Below, in pieces: positions 16,833-26,417 of a stretch of DNA of 64,000 bases (position 1 is its first letter; each line of letters starts with the position of its first letter). The position numbers and the translations under genes are program-made. The DNA is from CAYVVD01 sp964454975 (GTDB lineage: Bacteria; Bacteroidota; Ignavibacteria; Kapaibacteriales; UBA2268): assembly GCA_964454975.1 (NCBI GenBank), contig CAYVVD010000001.1, positions 124,001-188,000 of the forward strand, read 5' to 3'. Below the pieces are notes generated by a model. It was given only the letters and a program-made list of their open reading frames with translations, searched no databases and was not told the origin of the DNA.

Positions 16833-17800
16833 ACGTTATTATCAATGCATTAAAAAACATTAACTTTAAAGAAATCAGCCAAAAGCTTACTTCCAAAACA
16901 GTTATTGGCTCGGTCTTGTTTGCTATTTCGCTATGGATTTATACATCGCTGAATGATGAATATATAACAAATGTCAGGATTCCCCTTAAAGTAGAACTTC
17001 CCGAAAACAGAGCACCGGAACGCCAGCCCCCGGAGAATCTGACTGTTAAAGTACAGGGAACCGGATGGCAATTGTTTAATTTGTCGGTTTTTAATTCTGC
17101 AAAAGAATGCAGGCTAACTCTAGACGAAAGCAAATTCAACCTTGACAGTATTAATGTAACAAGGATTGAACTTCTCAACTCAATGCTTGGAATGGTAAAT
17201 GTGGAGCCAAAAGATGTTTACCCTGAGCAAGTATCAATTTACACAGGGTTAATAGGCGAAAAGTATGTTAAAATCAAACTTATGGTAAATATTGAGACCA
17301 AACAGGGATTTAGAAGGGTAGGCGGATTATCCTTCAAACCTGACAGCATTTTGATTCGTGGGAATAAAAAACTGATTAAGGATATTAATTACTGGCCTAC
17401 TGAGGAGTTAAGCTTTAAAAACCTTTATGAAAGTTTTGAATATGAAGTAGAATTAAAGGACTCTCTTGCTGAAATTGTTGAATTATCAGAATCTGTAGTT
17501 CTGATTAGTGGCGAAATTCAGCAAGAGGCAGAGATTACGATTCCGGATGTTAATATTTCTGTCAGGGGGACAAAACCCAGGATCAATTATACAATTAACC
17601 CGCAAAGAATTGAAATAACTTTGGTAGGCGGAATAAAACAGATTGAAAATGTGAACCCGGGAAAAATATCAGCATTTGTAAATTCGTATTCGATAGTAAA
17701 TGACACAACAGGTATTATTATTCCAAATATAGTATATCCGGACAGCCTTGAATTATTCAGGATAAAACCATCATATTTATATCTATATAAAGAAGGTTAA
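16829..17800 (+). CDS. YbbR-domain protein
   Basis: A 323-residue protein with one N-terminal membrane helix (about 25-42, 'VIGSVLFAISLWIYTSL') and then repeated beta-rich YbbR-like units. In Firmicutes the homolog CdaR regulates the diadenylate cyclase CdaA; no cyclase gene is present here. In FCB genomes YbbR often sits after dnaG or near tRNA-processing genes. Its start overlaps the dnaG stop by 4 bases. The repeats, near 45-130, 135-225 and 230-310, are weakly similar to each other. A role in envelope or c-di-AMP signalling remains an inference. Confidence 0.75.
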   Translation: MNVIINALKNINFKEISQKLTSKTVIGSVLFAISLWIYTSLNDEYITNVRIPLKVELPENRAPERQPPENLTVKVQGTGWQLFNLSVFNSAKECRLTLDESKFNLDSINVTRIELLNSMLGMVNVEPKDVYPEQVSIYTGLIGEKYVKIKLMVNIETKQGFRRVGGLSFKPDSILIRGNKKLIKDINYWPTEELSFKNLYESFEYEVELKDSLAEIVELSESVVLISGEIQQEAEITIPDVNISVRGTKPRINYTINPQRIEITLVGGIKQIENVNPGKISAFVNSYSIVNDTTGIIIPNIVYPDSLELFRIKPSYLYLYKEG

Positions 17801-18552
17801 AAAGTATTTACGTATTCAATCCTAACTACTCTTATAAAGCCTTCAGAACCCCGGTAATGCCGCGATAGATCACGAAAAACAAGCTCAAAAGTGACATTTC
17901 GAGTAACTCCCCAGCGAAGGGATGCATTAAATAACCCTTTATTGGCCATTGTAGAACTGTTCTCATCAAGGTTTAAATTAGTTTCGAAATTGAGTGCAAG
18001 ATATGAACCTAATGATTGTTCGAAACCCGCATACAAATTTGGAGACCTGTTAGATGGTTTCTGCTCAAGAGAGTAACATAAACCACCATGCAGAGCAATT
18101 TCTCCAAGGAAATATGAAAAGTTCTTGCTTACGGCTAAAAAAATACCGGGTGATAGCGTCAGAAATCTTGATTCACTCTCTATAAAGGGCCCAAAACCTT
18201 GTGTTAGAACACCTATACAGATAGCAGGCATCTCTGTCTTTTCATCTACGATCCTGTATTTCAGGTAAGCCCCAGGAAGTTCCTGGAATACAACCTCGCC
18301 GGAACCAATTATATTAGTACCACCAAAACTAAGCCCCATATTAAAGTTTTCGAAGGGCGCTACGATTAATTCGCCGACAAGTCCGCCTGACTGGAACAGT
18401 GTGATAAACCCGGAATAGTGCGATTTTGGGATAACACCTGCAGTAGGCATATCTACAATATAGCGTGTTTCAAAAACTGCTTTTTCACCTGCTGCCCCGT
18501 CACCAAATAAAGAAATTACAGAAATGAAGATAATAATTGGAATCAGTCTCAT
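17797..18552 (-). CDS. Putative outer-membrane beta-barrel protein
   Basis: From the ATG at 18552 the product is 251 residues and begins with a clean signal peptide (MRLIPIIIFISVISLFGDG). The rest alternates polar and hydrophobic residues in short strands with Gly/Phe/Tyr turns ('FNMGLSFGGTNII', 'GLFNASLRWGVTRNVTFELVF') and ends in Phe, like a small outer-membrane barrel. It is convergent with ybbR, overlapping its stop by 4 bases. I recognise no named family. Transport or structural roles are equally possible. Confidence 0.6.
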   Translation of the reverse strand: MRLIPIIIFISVISLFGDGAAGEKAVFETRYIVDMPTAGVIPKSHYSGFITLFQSGGLVGELIVAPFENFNMGLSFGGTNIIGSGEVVFQELPGAYLKYRIVDEKTEMPAICIGVLTQGFGPFIESESRFLTLSPGIFLAVSKNFSYFLGEIALHGGLCYSLEQKPSNRSPNLYAGFEQSLGSYLALNFETNLNLDENSSTMANKGLFNASLRWGVTRNVTFELVFRDLSRHYRGSEGFIRVVRIEYVNTF

Positions 18553-18632
18553 AGCTTTACCGAATTTATTATGCTGCAAGCACAAAATAACACTTTTTTA
18601 ATAATCCACGATTGCTTTCGTTTTTAGAAATT

Positions 18633-19121
18633 ATGAAAAGACACGATGCATTAATACCCCTTTCTCATGAGCACCGAGACGTACTCATGATTGCCCACCC
18701 AATGAAAATAAATGGCCCCCGGTACAAGGGCATTCCGGAAGATAATATCCAAAAAGCTGAATTTTACCTTAGGTTTTACGATGAAATCCTTTCAGGCCAC
18801 GCACGTGACGAAGAACACTTGGTATTTCAAAAAGTCATGGGAATAATCCCACAAATTGATAAATGTGTAAAAGAATTGACTAACGAGCATAGGCAGATTG
18901 ACAAATTGACAGAAGACCTAAGGGCAATTCCGGGCGATAAAATTATAATGGACAGACTTGGCAGGCTTCTTGAATTACATGTAAGAAAAGAGGAGAGAGA
19001 ATTATTTCCGTTAATTCAGGAGGCAGCAGACAAAACCTTACTTTCCTATATTGGAGAGAGAATTTCAAGCAATAAAGCTCACAGGCAAAATTCATGCACA
19101 TTAAACAGATCTAAGGAATAA
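18633..19121 (+). CDS. Hemerythrin HHE-domain protein
   Basis: The ATG at 18633 gives 162 residues of four helices with the metal-ligand pattern of HHE proteins: 'LSHEHRDVL' near 10-18, 'HARDEEHLVF' near 57-66, 'NEHRQIDKL' near 86-94 and 'HVRKEERELFPLI' near 115-127. The second and last motifs place His-x3-Glu pairs for a di-iron site. HHE proteins bind oxygen or nitric oxide, or help iron-sulfur repair. apaG follows two bases later on the same strand. A TTG at 18612 would add seven residues. Confidence 0.85.
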   Translation: MKRHDALIPLSHEHRDVLMIAHPMKINGPRYKGIPEDNIQKAEFYLRFYDEILSGHARDEEHLVFQKVMGIIPQIDKCVKELTNEHRQIDKLTEDLRAIPGDKIIMDRLGRLLELHVRKEERELFPLIQEAADKTLLSYIGERISSNKAHRQNSCTLNRSKE

Positions 19122-19123
19122 TT

Positions 19124-19501
19124 TTGAAAAAGGACTCACAAACAATAAGTAATGGGATCAGAATAAAGGTGGAGCCGCTCTATATCCCACCGGACCTGCA
19201 CAACCAGGACAAGAATTTATTCTCTTATAAAGTAACAATCACAAATGAAGGCGATGAATATGCTAAGCTCATATCAAGGCATTGGGTAATAATTGATGCA
19301 GATGGAAACAAGGATGAGGTAAAAGGCCCGGGTGTAGTTGGCCAAACTCCCGGTTTAAACCCGGGTGATTCTTTTACTTACACAAGCTATTGTCCTATTG
19401 ACACTGACTGGGGGACAATGGAAGGCAGCTATAAAATGGAAAGAAGCGATGGAAGTCGGTTTGATGCAATAATAGCAAGATTCTACCTCATTAAAGAATA
19501 G
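19124..19501 (+). CDS. apaG: ApaG (DUF525) protein
   Basis: A 125-residue single-domain protein starting from TTG. It matches ApaG: 'IKVEPLYIPPDLHNQDKNLFSYKVTITNEGDEYAKLISRHWVI', then the Gly-rich binding loop 'GPGVVGQTPGLNPGDSFTYTSYCP' and 'GTMEGSYKM' (motifs shown in part). ApaG is linked with diadenosine tetraphosphate metabolism and cation resistance, but its biochemical role is not settled. It sits immediately behind the hemerythrin-like gene, so the two are probably one transcript. Confidence 0.93.
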   Translation: MKKDSQTISNGIRIKVEPLYIPPDLHNQDKNLFSYKVTITNEGDEYAKLISRHWVIIDADGNKDEVKGPGVVGQTPGLNPGDSFTYTSYCPIDTDWGTMEGSYKMERSDGSRFDAIIARFYLIKE

Positions 19502-19543
19502 AAGGAAACAATTATTATCTTCCAAATTCTTGACTCGGGATAA

Positions 19544-20167
19544 TCATTTCCATTCTTTGTCAACAATTGTTAGTTTGCCCGGATAAGATATGGGACCAAA
19601 TTTTGTTTCTACTGTAGGTTTCCCGAGTAGTTTCAGCCTTGCAGGAGTACCTTCAACACCGCCCAGTGCAAGCGCCAGGTTTATAACCCTTTCATATCCT
19701 TTATCACCAAAAAATTCGAACAGGTCAAGTTGCATAGTCAGCGGAAGGATTGCAACATTCCCGTCGCCTGGTATTTTTACAGGATTTGAAATGTTGCCGG
19801 AAATTGTCCGAACATCATCTATAAGCAAATCCCATTCAAAACTTGTTATTGTTGCTTCAAGGCCGAGCGCACCACGTTCGCCCTCATTTGGGTTAATTAC
19901 AGCTACATTGAGAACGAACGATGCAGGAAATTTATTCGAATTGAATGCATTTGCCAGTTTAAGACCGTCCCCGATAGAAATATCATTTACAGATTTTTTA
20001 TGTTTTAATTCAATACCTGCAAGGTTAAAGTTCTTTACATTATCAAGTTTGAATTGCAGTTTCTTCAAATCTGCAAGTGACTTCTGAATTTTTTGCAATT
20101 GCTTACAGGATGTAAACAAGGATGCAAGCAATAATGCTACTATAACAATATGAATTGCTTTTTTCAT
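19544..20167 (-). CDS. LEA14-like exported lipoprotein
   Basis: The 207-residue protein begins with a lipoprotein signal: 'IVIVALLLASLFTSC' puts the lipobox Cys near residue 21. The rest is a beta-rich domain in which 'FVLNVAVINPNEGERGALGLEAT' and 'ISNPVKIPGDGNVAILPLTMQLD' (shown in part) resemble LEA14/WHy-type domains, which have conserved NPN before a strand. In bacteria such proteins are periplasmic and often of unknown function. No partner gene is adjacent. Confidence 0.65.
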   Translation of the reverse strand: MKKAIHIVIVALLLASLFTSCKQLQKIQKSLADLKKLQFKLDNVKNFNLAGIELKHKKSVNDISIGDGLKLANAFNSNKFPASFVLNVAVINPNEGERGALGLEATITSFEWDLLIDDVRTISGNISNPVKIPGDGNVAILPLTMQLDLFEFFGDKGYERVINLALALGGVEGTPARLKLLGKPTVETKFGPISYPGKLTIVDKEWK

Positions 20168-20223
20168 TGAGTTGCCTGAAAAATGGAAAAATCATACAGT
20201 TGATTTTTAATGGAAGCTCTTAG

Positions 20224-20706
20224 CTAAGATAAGCCGTCTTCCTGCAGAACTTTAGAAATCTGTTCAGGGGTGATTTCGTTCTTCGAAAGCTTGTCAATCA
20301 GCCCTTCATATACTCTCGTCTTTTTGCTTTGGATATTGAGATTCGAAAGTAATTTCACCTTTGCTATCAGCAGTTTTTCTTCGATAGGTTTGCTAAGAAA
20401 ATCATCTGCTCCGGCCTCAATTGACTTTAGTTGGTTAGCAACGTCATTCAGCGCAGTTACTATGACAACAGGGATGTGATTTGTAGTTTCATTCTCTTTC
20501 AGCCTTTTGACTGTTTCGTAGCCATCCATCCTCGGCATCATAACATCAAGCACTATTGCATCAGGATGACGCACTTCCACCTTCTCAAGGCAATCAACAC
20601 CATCATAGGCTTCAATAGCCTCGTATTGATTAGCTTCGAGGTATCTTCTTAATAATTTTGTTGTGATTTTATTATCGTCAACAACAAGTATGAAAGGTTT
20701 TGTCAT
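20224..20706 (-). CDS. Single-domain response regulator (receiver plus short C-tail)
   Basis: A 160-residue receiver: 'ILVVDDNKITTKLLRRYLEANQ' acidic pair near 9-10, phospho-acceptor Asp in 'AIVLDVMMPRMDGYE' (about residue 54), Thr in 'VVIVTAL' and Lys in 'FLSKPIE'. After the receiver come about 35 helical residues ('NEITPEQISKVLQEDG') with no DNA-binding motif, so it likely acts by protein contact. No cognate kinase is next to it. The upstream space to the sugar transferase is over 280 bases and contains no gene. Confidence 0.9.
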   Translation of the reverse strand: MTKPFILVVDDNKITTKLLRRYLEANQYEAIEAYDGVDCLEKVEVRHPDAIVLDVMMPRMDGYETVKRLKENETTNHIPVVIVTALNDVANQLKSIEAGADDFLSKPIEEKLLIAKVKLLSNLNIQSKKTRVYEGLIDKLSKNEITPEQISKVLQEDGLS

Positions 20707-21054
20707 CTCTTCCCCGTTATTAAAGCAATTAAGCCCCGATTCAGATTCTAATTAGGCAATTTAAAAAAAATGCAGGTATTTTCAAATCTAATGGAAGTAT
20801 GGTTGCTATAATTTTTCTCTTGTTTATTAATATCCTATTTCCTATATTTATTTTGATTTGCAACGACAAAATATGACTTCTTAATTACCTCTTTTTAAAT
20901 AATCGAAGCGATTCCATCGGCTAAAATCTACCGTTTGACATATTTATTGGCTTAGTTGGCTTGGAAATTGATATTTTTGCATATTCTTTAATTGAGGAGG
21001 CGCATAAGATCATTATTGGTACTTAATTTTTGTAGTACCTTAAGAGTAGGTTTA
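20707..21054. other. Intergenic region without a supported gene
   Basis: These 348 bases lie between the response regulator start and the sugar transferase start. They are AT-rich, with no ORF that looks coding. A GAGGAGG sequence at 20994-21000 is a perfect Shine-Dalgarno but has no good start codon at proper distance; the nearest ATG in frame with the sugar transferase is at 21055. A TTGACA at 20935-20940 could be a -35 box, though no matching -10 is clear. Confidence 0.4.
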
Positions 21055-22530
21055 ATGGAAACGCTAACGCTCAATCAACTTAGCTCTCTAATCCGTGATC
21101 AAAATAAAAACGGTAAGAGCAGGACAGCATACCTCCAAAACAAACTTTTGTCGAGCCTGATACTTTTGTTGGCTGATTTAATAATGATTTTCCTTTCTTT
21201 TACCCTTGCCGGAATTATCAGGGACTCTTTTTCAGGTAGCGAAATCTCTTTTCATTATCCCTGGTTTATGGCTATTGCAATAGCACTGGTTCCTATGATG
21301 TATTTATCAAGCGGGCTCTATCCCGGCTTTGGTGTCAATATTGTAAATGAACTTAGAATGATAACATTCAGCACAAGTCTTGTTTTCTCAATAATCCTGT
21401 TTGCAGGATTTATGGCAAATGAATTCATGGACTACTCGCGACTGATTTTCATGGTGTCCTGGGTTTTCACAATAGTCTCAGTTCCGGTTGGCCGCTCATT
21501 TATGCGTAAAATATTTGGCAACAGGGATTGGTGGGGAATGCCTGTGATGATAATCGGGGCGGGGGAAGCAGGCAATAAGGTTCTTGAAGCTTTGCATTTA
21601 AACAAATCTACCGGATTAAAACCGGTTGTCGCACTTGACGACAATTCTGACAACTGGGGATACATGGATGGGGTTCCGGTAGTTGGGGGGCTGGAAATTC
21701 TCCCAATTATGACTGATAAGTTGAATATTAAACACGGCATTATTGCTTTGCCCGATGAAAGCATTGAAAGACAGAGAGAAATAATAAGCAGGTACTCACC
21801 ATACTTTTCAGATATTACTATTATTCCGAATATTTACAAACTTTCGAGTTTGTGGCTTTCTGCTAAAGATTTAGGAGGGATGCTGGGATTTGAATTCAAA
21901 AAGAACCTGACACTTAAGTCTCTGAATTTTACTAAAAGAGTATTTGACCTTGTTTCCGCATCTATTTTATTTACTTTAACTCTCCCTTTAGCTTTGTTAA
22001 TTGCAATCGTAATCAAGCTTGATTCAAGGGGTAGTATTTTTTATAAGCATGTCAGGTACGGACAGAATGGGAAAAAATTCAGCCTGATCAAGTTCCGCTC
22101 TATGTACGAAGATGCAGACGAGCGCCTGAATGAACTCCTGAACAGAGATGAAGAGATGAAAGAAGAGTTTATTAAGTACCATAAACTCAGAAAAGATCCC
22201 AGACTGACACGAATTGGCAAATACCTTCGAAAATTCAGCCTTGACGAAATCCCACAGTTCTGGAATGTTATTAAAGGGGAGATGAGTCTTATTGGGCCGA
22301 GGCCTATTGTAAAATGGGAAAGAGAACAGGATCAGGAATATGTTGAGCTTATTGATCGTGTAAAACCGGGTATTAGCGGTTTGTGGCAGGTAACAGACAG
22401 GGGCGAATGTGATTTCGAGCGAAGGAAAAGTATCGATTTTTACTATATAAGCAATTGGAACATATTTCTTGATCTCTACATATTCGCCAGGACAATTGGA
22501 GTAATCCTGACAGGTAAAGGCGGATACTAG
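21055..22530 (+). CDS. Undecaprenyl-phosphate sugar phosphotransferase (WbaP/WcaJ type)
   Basis: From the ATG at 21055 the product has 491 residues. A Tyr/Phe-rich membrane region with four helices opens it, followed by a CoA-binding-like domain with 'MIIGAGEAGNKVLEAL' (Rossmann Gly pattern). The C-terminal third is the polyprenyl-phosphate phosphoglycosyl transferase catalytic domain: 'KHVRYGQNGKKFSLIKFRSM', 'RKDPRLTRIGKYLRKFSLDEIPQFWNVIKGEMSLIGPRP' and 'KPGISGLWQVT' are its signatures. It loads the first sugar phosphate on the lipid carrier for surface polysaccharide or O-antigen. No other glycosyltransferase cluster is seen here; one GT2 gene lies at 50402. Confidence 0.92.
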   Translation: METLTLNQLSSLIRDQNKNGKSRTAYLQNKLLSSLILLLADLIMIFLSFTLAGIIRDSFSGSEISFHYPWFMAIAIALVPMMYLSSGLYPGFGVNIVNELRMITFSTSLVFSIILFAGFMANEFMDYSRLIFMVSWVFTIVSVPVGRSFMRKIFGNRDWWGMPVMIIGAGEAGNKVLEALHLNKSTGLKPVVALDDNSDNWGYMDGVPVVGGLEILPIMTDKLNIKHGIIALPDESIERQREIISRYSPYFSDITIIPNIYKLSSLWLSAKDLGGMLGFEFKKNLTLKSLNFTKRVFDLVSASILFTLTLPLALLIAIVIKLDSRGSIFYKHVRYGQNGKKFSLIKFRSMYEDADERLNELLNRDEEMKEEFIKYHKLRKDPRLTRIGKYLRKFSLDEIPQFWNVIKGEMSLIGPRPIVKWEREQDQEYVELIDRVKPGISGLWQVTDRGECDFERRKSIDFYYISNWNIFLDLYIFARTIGVILTGKGGY

Positions 22531-22655
22531 AAAAGAATTTTTCTGCCATACATTTTTGAGTTTTCTTGCTAAAATGTCATATTATTGGATGTGGTTCGGT
22601 GCGCAGTCAACCTAATATTATAAAGACTTAGTTAATAAATGATGGTAAGGCAGAA

Positions 22656-23510
22656 ATGACATCAGCATTCAAGGGTTATGCTCTTTTATCCGGACTTATC
22701 CTTCTTAGCTTACTTACAACATTAAATTTATATTCCGGAGAAAACCTCCTGTTCAGGCCATTATCAGCGCACATCTTCGAGCCGAGGGCAGGCACATCTT
22801 ACCAATTCGACAATAATAAGCTCCGCCTCGATATAGGAGCTTCTTTTGATTTATTAAGATCAAGCGTCACTGAAAAGGATAGTCTGAGTTTCGGAGCTGA
22901 TTTTTTTACTTATTCGCTGCTCAGAAGTGAAGGCAAGTTGAAATTTCCGGTTGAAACTGCCGATTATTTCTTTGGAATAAATGCCGGCTATATATATAAA
23001 CTAAAGAATTTAGAATTACAAACACGTCTTAGAGTTTCACACATTTCCTCTCACCTTGTTGATGGTTACTCTGATAATGGTGTATTCAGGCAAGAACCCT
23101 ATATATATTCACGGGAATTTATTGATTTAACTCAGGCTTTTCAAATTGATTATCTGAGGTTATACGCCGGTGCTGAAATTGTATTTTCTTCAATTCCCCG
23201 TGATGTAACTAACTTAATTCCTCATGTCGGGATTGAGTACAGCTACCCATTAACAGGAAATATTGAACTGGATTGTGGTTACGATTTTAAACAAAATGGA
23301 TATGTAGAGAAACATTTCATACTAAACGAAATGACTAAAATCAAATATAAACCCATGCATTCATTTGAAGCAGGATTTATTTTAAGATTTTTCCGTCAAT
23401 TTGGTCTCAAGATTTATTATCTTTATTATTCAGGGCAGAATTACCATGGAATGTTTATTTTCAATGATAATGAATATTCCGCTGTCGGCTTTAGGATAAT
23501 TTATTATTGA
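22656..23510 (+). CDS. Exported beta-rich protein, possible DUF1207 relative
   Basis: The 284-residue protein has a signal peptide-like N-terminus (GYALLSGLILLSLLTTLNL). The mature part opens 'LFRPLSAHIFEPRAGTSY', which recalls the 'PLxADPREPR' start of DUF1207 outer-membrane proteins, and continues as alternating strands with many aromatic residues, ending in Tyr. Its length and pattern fit a beta-barrel. It precedes ssb by 13 bases on the same strand. The family call is weak. Confidence 0.55.
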   Translation: MTSAFKGYALLSGLILLSLLTTLNLYSGENLLFRPLSAHIFEPRAGTSYQFDNNKLRLDIGASFDLLRSSVTEKDSLSFGADFFTYSLLRSEGKLKFPVETADYFFGINAGYIYKLKNLELQTRLRVSHISSHLVDGYSDNGVFRQEPYIYSREFIDLTQAFQIDYLRLYAGAEIVFSSIPRDVTNLIPHVGIEYSYPLTGNIELDCGYDFKQNGYVEKHFILNEMTKIKYKPMHSFEAGFILRFFRQFGLKIYYLYYSGQNYHGMFIFNDNEYSAVGFRIIYY

Positions 23511-23523
23511 TTCGAGGTACAAA

Positions 23524-23970
23524 ATGGCAATAAGCGTAAACAAAGTGATACTACTTGGTAACTTGGGACAGGATCCTGATGTTCGTGCCACTCCAAGCGG
23601 AAAGCAGGTAAGCACAATAAGAATGGCAACTTCAAGAAAGTATAAAGATCAAAGTGGAGAATGGCAGGAAAATACGGAATGGCATTCTGTCGTTCTTTGG
23701 GGATGGCTGGCAGACAATGCTGCCCAGTACCTGAAAAAGGGAAGCAAGGTGTATATAGAAGGACGCTTGCAGACAAGAAATTACGAAGGCAAGGATGGCG
23801 TTACACGTTATGTTACCGAAGTTGTTGCGGACAATATGGTAATGCTGGACGGCCGAAAAAGCGATAGCGATGGGTCCTACAACCAGGGCAGCAACCGTGG
23901 CGGAAAAGTGTCTGATAATTATAGCCAGGCAAGTCCGCAGGATGATTTCGACGAAGAGGTACCTTTCTAA
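23524..23970 (+). CDS. ssb: Single-stranded DNA-binding protein
   Basis: A 148-residue SSB: the OB fold begins 'MAISVNKVILLGNLGQDPDVRATPSGKQVSTIRMATS', passes 'TEWHSVVLWG' and 'YLKKGSKVYIEGRLQTRNYE' (all standard), and ends in a Gly/Ser/Asn linker followed by the acidic tip 'DDFDEEVPF', the peptide that binds RecJ, RecO, PriA and others. The HAD-family gene begins two bases after its stop. Confidence 0.97.
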   Translation: MAISVNKVILLGNLGQDPDVRATPSGKQVSTIRMATSRKYKDQSGEWQENTEWHSVVLWGWLADNAAQYLKKGSKVYIEGRLQTRNYEGKDGVTRYVTEVVADNMVMLDGRKSDSDGSYNQGSNRGGKVSDNYSQASPQDDFDEEVPF

Positions 23971-23972
23971 AA

Positions 23973-24680
23973 ATGAAGTATCTCTTTCTTTTTGATATAG
24001 ACGGTACTCTCCTCAAATTCAGGGATAAACGTTCACGGAGGATATTTTCTTCTGTGATAGAAGATATCTATGGTGTTGAATGTCGGTCTGAATTAATGCC
24101 TGATTTCTCGGGCATGACTGACCTGAAAATATTGCGTGACATCGCCCGTGCCCACGAACTACCATTGGAGCCTATTAATTCTGTTATCAATGATGTTTGG
24201 GAAAAACTCCTCATCCAGTTCCGTGAAATAACAAATACCCGCGATTTGATGCTCCTGCCCGGCGTTGATGTTTTGCTTGAATCAATTGACGTGAATTCAG
24301 ATATAACTAAGGGTTTATTGACAGGGAATTTTAAGCAAAATGCCTACCTGAAACTTGGCACTTATAAACTCGAAAAATACTTTACTTTCGGTGCTTTCGG
24401 CAGCGACAAAGAAAACAGGAATGACCTCCCTGAATTGGCGTTTAGGCGTGCAGAAGTAGAAACCGGAGCCAGGTTCACACCTGATAATACTATTATTATT
24501 GGCGATTCCCCACGCGATATTGAATGTGGAAGGGTGAACAACATTAAAGTGCTTAGTGTTGCCACAGGCAATTTTACAATTGATAAACTTCAGGTTCATA
24601 ATCCGGATTTAATTATCGAAGACATGTCGGACTATAATTCTGTCCGCGAATCTTTCAGAAACCTCGGTGTTGATTTTTAA
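23973..24680 (+). CDS. HAD-superfamily phosphatase
   Basis: A 235-residue enzyme with all HAD motifs: I 'FDIDGTLL' (about residues 7-14), II 'LLTGN' near 110, III Lys near 140 and IV 'IIGDSPRDIECG' near 172-183. The cap between motifs I and II is all-helical, like the phosphoglycolate phosphatase type. The substrate cannot be named. It probably cotranscribes with ssb upstream and cmk downstream (14-base gap). Confidence 0.88.
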   Translation: MKYLFLFDIDGTLLKFRDKRSRRIFSSVIEDIYGVECRSELMPDFSGMTDLKILRDIARAHELPLEPINSVINDVWEKLLIQFREITNTRDLMLLPGVDVLLESIDVNSDITKGLLTGNFKQNAYLKLGTYKLEKYFTFGAFGSDKENRNDLPELAFRRAEVETGARFTPDNTIIIGDSPRDIECGRVNNIKVLSVATGNFTIDKLQVHNPDLIIEDMSDYNSVRESFRNLGVDF

Positions 24681-24694
24681 TATAATAAAAGTAT

Positions 24695-25369
24695 ATGAAT
24701 AACATAATAATTGCAATAGACGGGCCGGCCGGGTCAGGAAAATCCACAACAGCAAAGAGTGTTGCCCAAAAGTTGGGTTATATTTACATTGATACCGGAG
24801 CTATGTACCGTGCCGTAACATTAGCATGGATAAGTTCCGGTAGGGAAATGGCTGAAGATGTTGTTTGTAATTTGATGAAAGACATTGAAATTGACATAGT
24901 TCACACTAATGAGGGACAGCTTACATTGTTGAATGGAAAAGATGTAAGTAAGGAAATCCGCCTTCCTGAAGTTACTGCGAGGGTTAGTGAAATTAGCGCG
25001 ATGGGGTGTGTTCGAGAACTACTGGTTGAACAGCAGCGTAAAATCGCAAAGGACGGTGGCGCTATTCTTGATGGAAGAGACATTGGAACTGTCGTATTTC
25101 CAAATGCTGAATTGAAGATTTTTCTGATTGCTTCGGCTGAAACTCGTGCAATCCGAAGAGCTCTCGAACTCAAAGAAAAAGGAAATGAAATACCTGTTGA
25201 TGAAATAAAAAAACAGATAATTCAAAGGGATAATCACGACTCCTCCCGTTCCAATAGTCCTCTTCGCAAAGCAGAAGATGCTATTGAAATTGACACTTCG
25301 CATTTAACTATTGAAGAACAGGTTGATAAAGTAGTAAGCCTTACAAAAAAAGTAATCGGAGCAAATTAA
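24695..25369 (+). CDS. cmk: Cytidylate kinase
   Basis: A 224-residue CMP kinase with P-loop 'IDGPAGSGKSTTAK', 'YIDTGAMYRAVTL', 'ILDGRDIGTVVFP' and the lid region 'RDNHDSSRSNSPLRKAEDAIEIDTS' type Arg-rich tail. It phosphorylates CMP and dCMP. Length matches the bacterial family. In many bacteria cmk lies near ispH, as it does here. Confidence 0.97.
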   Translation: MNNIIIAIDGPAGSGKSTTAKSVAQKLGYIYIDTGAMYRAVTLAWISSGREMAEDVVCNLMKDIEIDIVHTNEGQLTLLNGKDVSKEIRLPEVTARVSEISAMGCVRELLVEQQRKIAKDGGAILDGRDIGTVVFPNAELKIFLIASAETRAIRRALELKEKGNEIPVDEIKKQIIQRDNHDSSRSNSPLRKAEDAIEIDTSHLTIEEQVDKVVSLTKKVIGAN

Positions 25370-25442
25370 ACATTTAATTCATCCGTCACCTAAATAAGCC
25401 TGTTTTAATCCTATTTTAGAACAGTTTAAAAAGGAAGATTCA

Positions 25443-26342
25443 ATGCAAATAAATATAGAGAAAACCTCAGGCTTTTGCTGGGGTGTGGTAAGGACTGTTG
25501 AAATTGCCGAAGAAACTCTTGCTGAAAATACCGGCAGCAAAGTGTATGTTCTGGGGCATATCATTCACAACCCACGTGAAATCGAGCGGCTTGAACGAGC
25601 CGGGCTCAGGACTGTTACTCACGAAGGAATTAAAGACCTGGCCGGGCAAAATGCCAAGGTTATCATTCGCGCTCATGGTGAACCACCTTCTACTTATGAA
25701 ATGGCAAAAGAGCTTGGTATCGAAATAATTGATGCCACATGTCCGCTGGTTACAGGCCTTCAGAAAAAAGTTAAAAATTTTCATAAGAAAGGATACCAGG
25801 TGGTAATTTACGGGAAACCGCAGCATCCGGAGATTATTGGACTGAGGGGAGTAATTGATGATGACTGCATAGTCATCCAGACTGTTGAAGAAGCTATTAC
25901 TAAAATAGATTTCAACCGTAAAACAGTACTTCTCTCCCAAACAACAAAGGATAAAAAAACTTTCTACGATATAAAGGAAGCTATTGAAAGCCGTGTAAGC
26001 CTGTTGATAGAGGGCGGAGAGATTAAGGAAAAGTTTGAATCGCGTGATACACTTTGCAAAGAAGTATGGGGTAGGGAAGATGAACTAATAAACTTTGCAA
26101 AAAGTAATCAGATAATAGTCTTCGTTGCCGGAAGGAAATCTTCTAATGGATTGAGCCTCTACAACTTGTGCAAGCGTTACAATGAACGGACATATTTCAT
26201 CGAAGACCTGAGTGAAATAGAAAATGATTGGTTCGCAAATGTAGAATCTGTAGGGATATCAGGTGCAACAAGCACACCACGCTGGTATCTTGAAAAAGTC
26301 AGAGATGAAATAGACAAGAGGACAGCCCTGGTTGAAGCTTAA
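25443..26342 (+). CDS. ispH: 4-hydroxy-3-methylbut-2-enyl diphosphate reductase
   Basis: A 299-residue IspH with the three cysteines that hold the catalytic iron-sulfur cluster: Cys12 ('GFCWGV'), Cys100 ('DATCPLV') and Cys205 ('DTLCKE'). It also has conserved His in 'HNPREIERL', 'RAHGEPP' and 'YGKPQHPE'. The last step of the MEP pathway, it makes isopentenyl and dimethylallyl diphosphate, which feed the polyprenyl synthase at 6429. It lies 73 bases downstream of cmk. Confidence 0.97.
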   Translation: MQINIEKTSGFCWGVVRTVEIAEETLAENTGSKVYVLGHIIHNPREIERLERAGLRTVTHEGIKDLAGQNAKVIIRAHGEPPSTYEMAKELGIEIIDATCPLVTGLQKKVKNFHKKGYQVVIYGKPQHPEIIGLRGVIDDDCIVIQTVEEAITKIDFNRKTVLLSQTTKDKKTFYDIKEAIESRVSLLIEGGEIKEKFESRDTLCKEVWGREDELINFAKSNQIIVFVAGRKSSNGLSLYNLCKRYNERTYFIEDLSEIENDWFANVESVGISGATSTPRWYLEKVRDEIDKRTALVEA

Positions 26343-26417
26343 ATTTGAATCTATTATCAATTTTGAAAAAAACTAAGCTTTTGTCTTATAAAAAACAGGT
26401 TCACAAATTCCTAACAT

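Noticed and set aside
20992..21054. TTG start with preceding region for the sugar transferase
   Set aside because: The extra 21 residues are basic and unlike the family; ATG at 21055 preferred.
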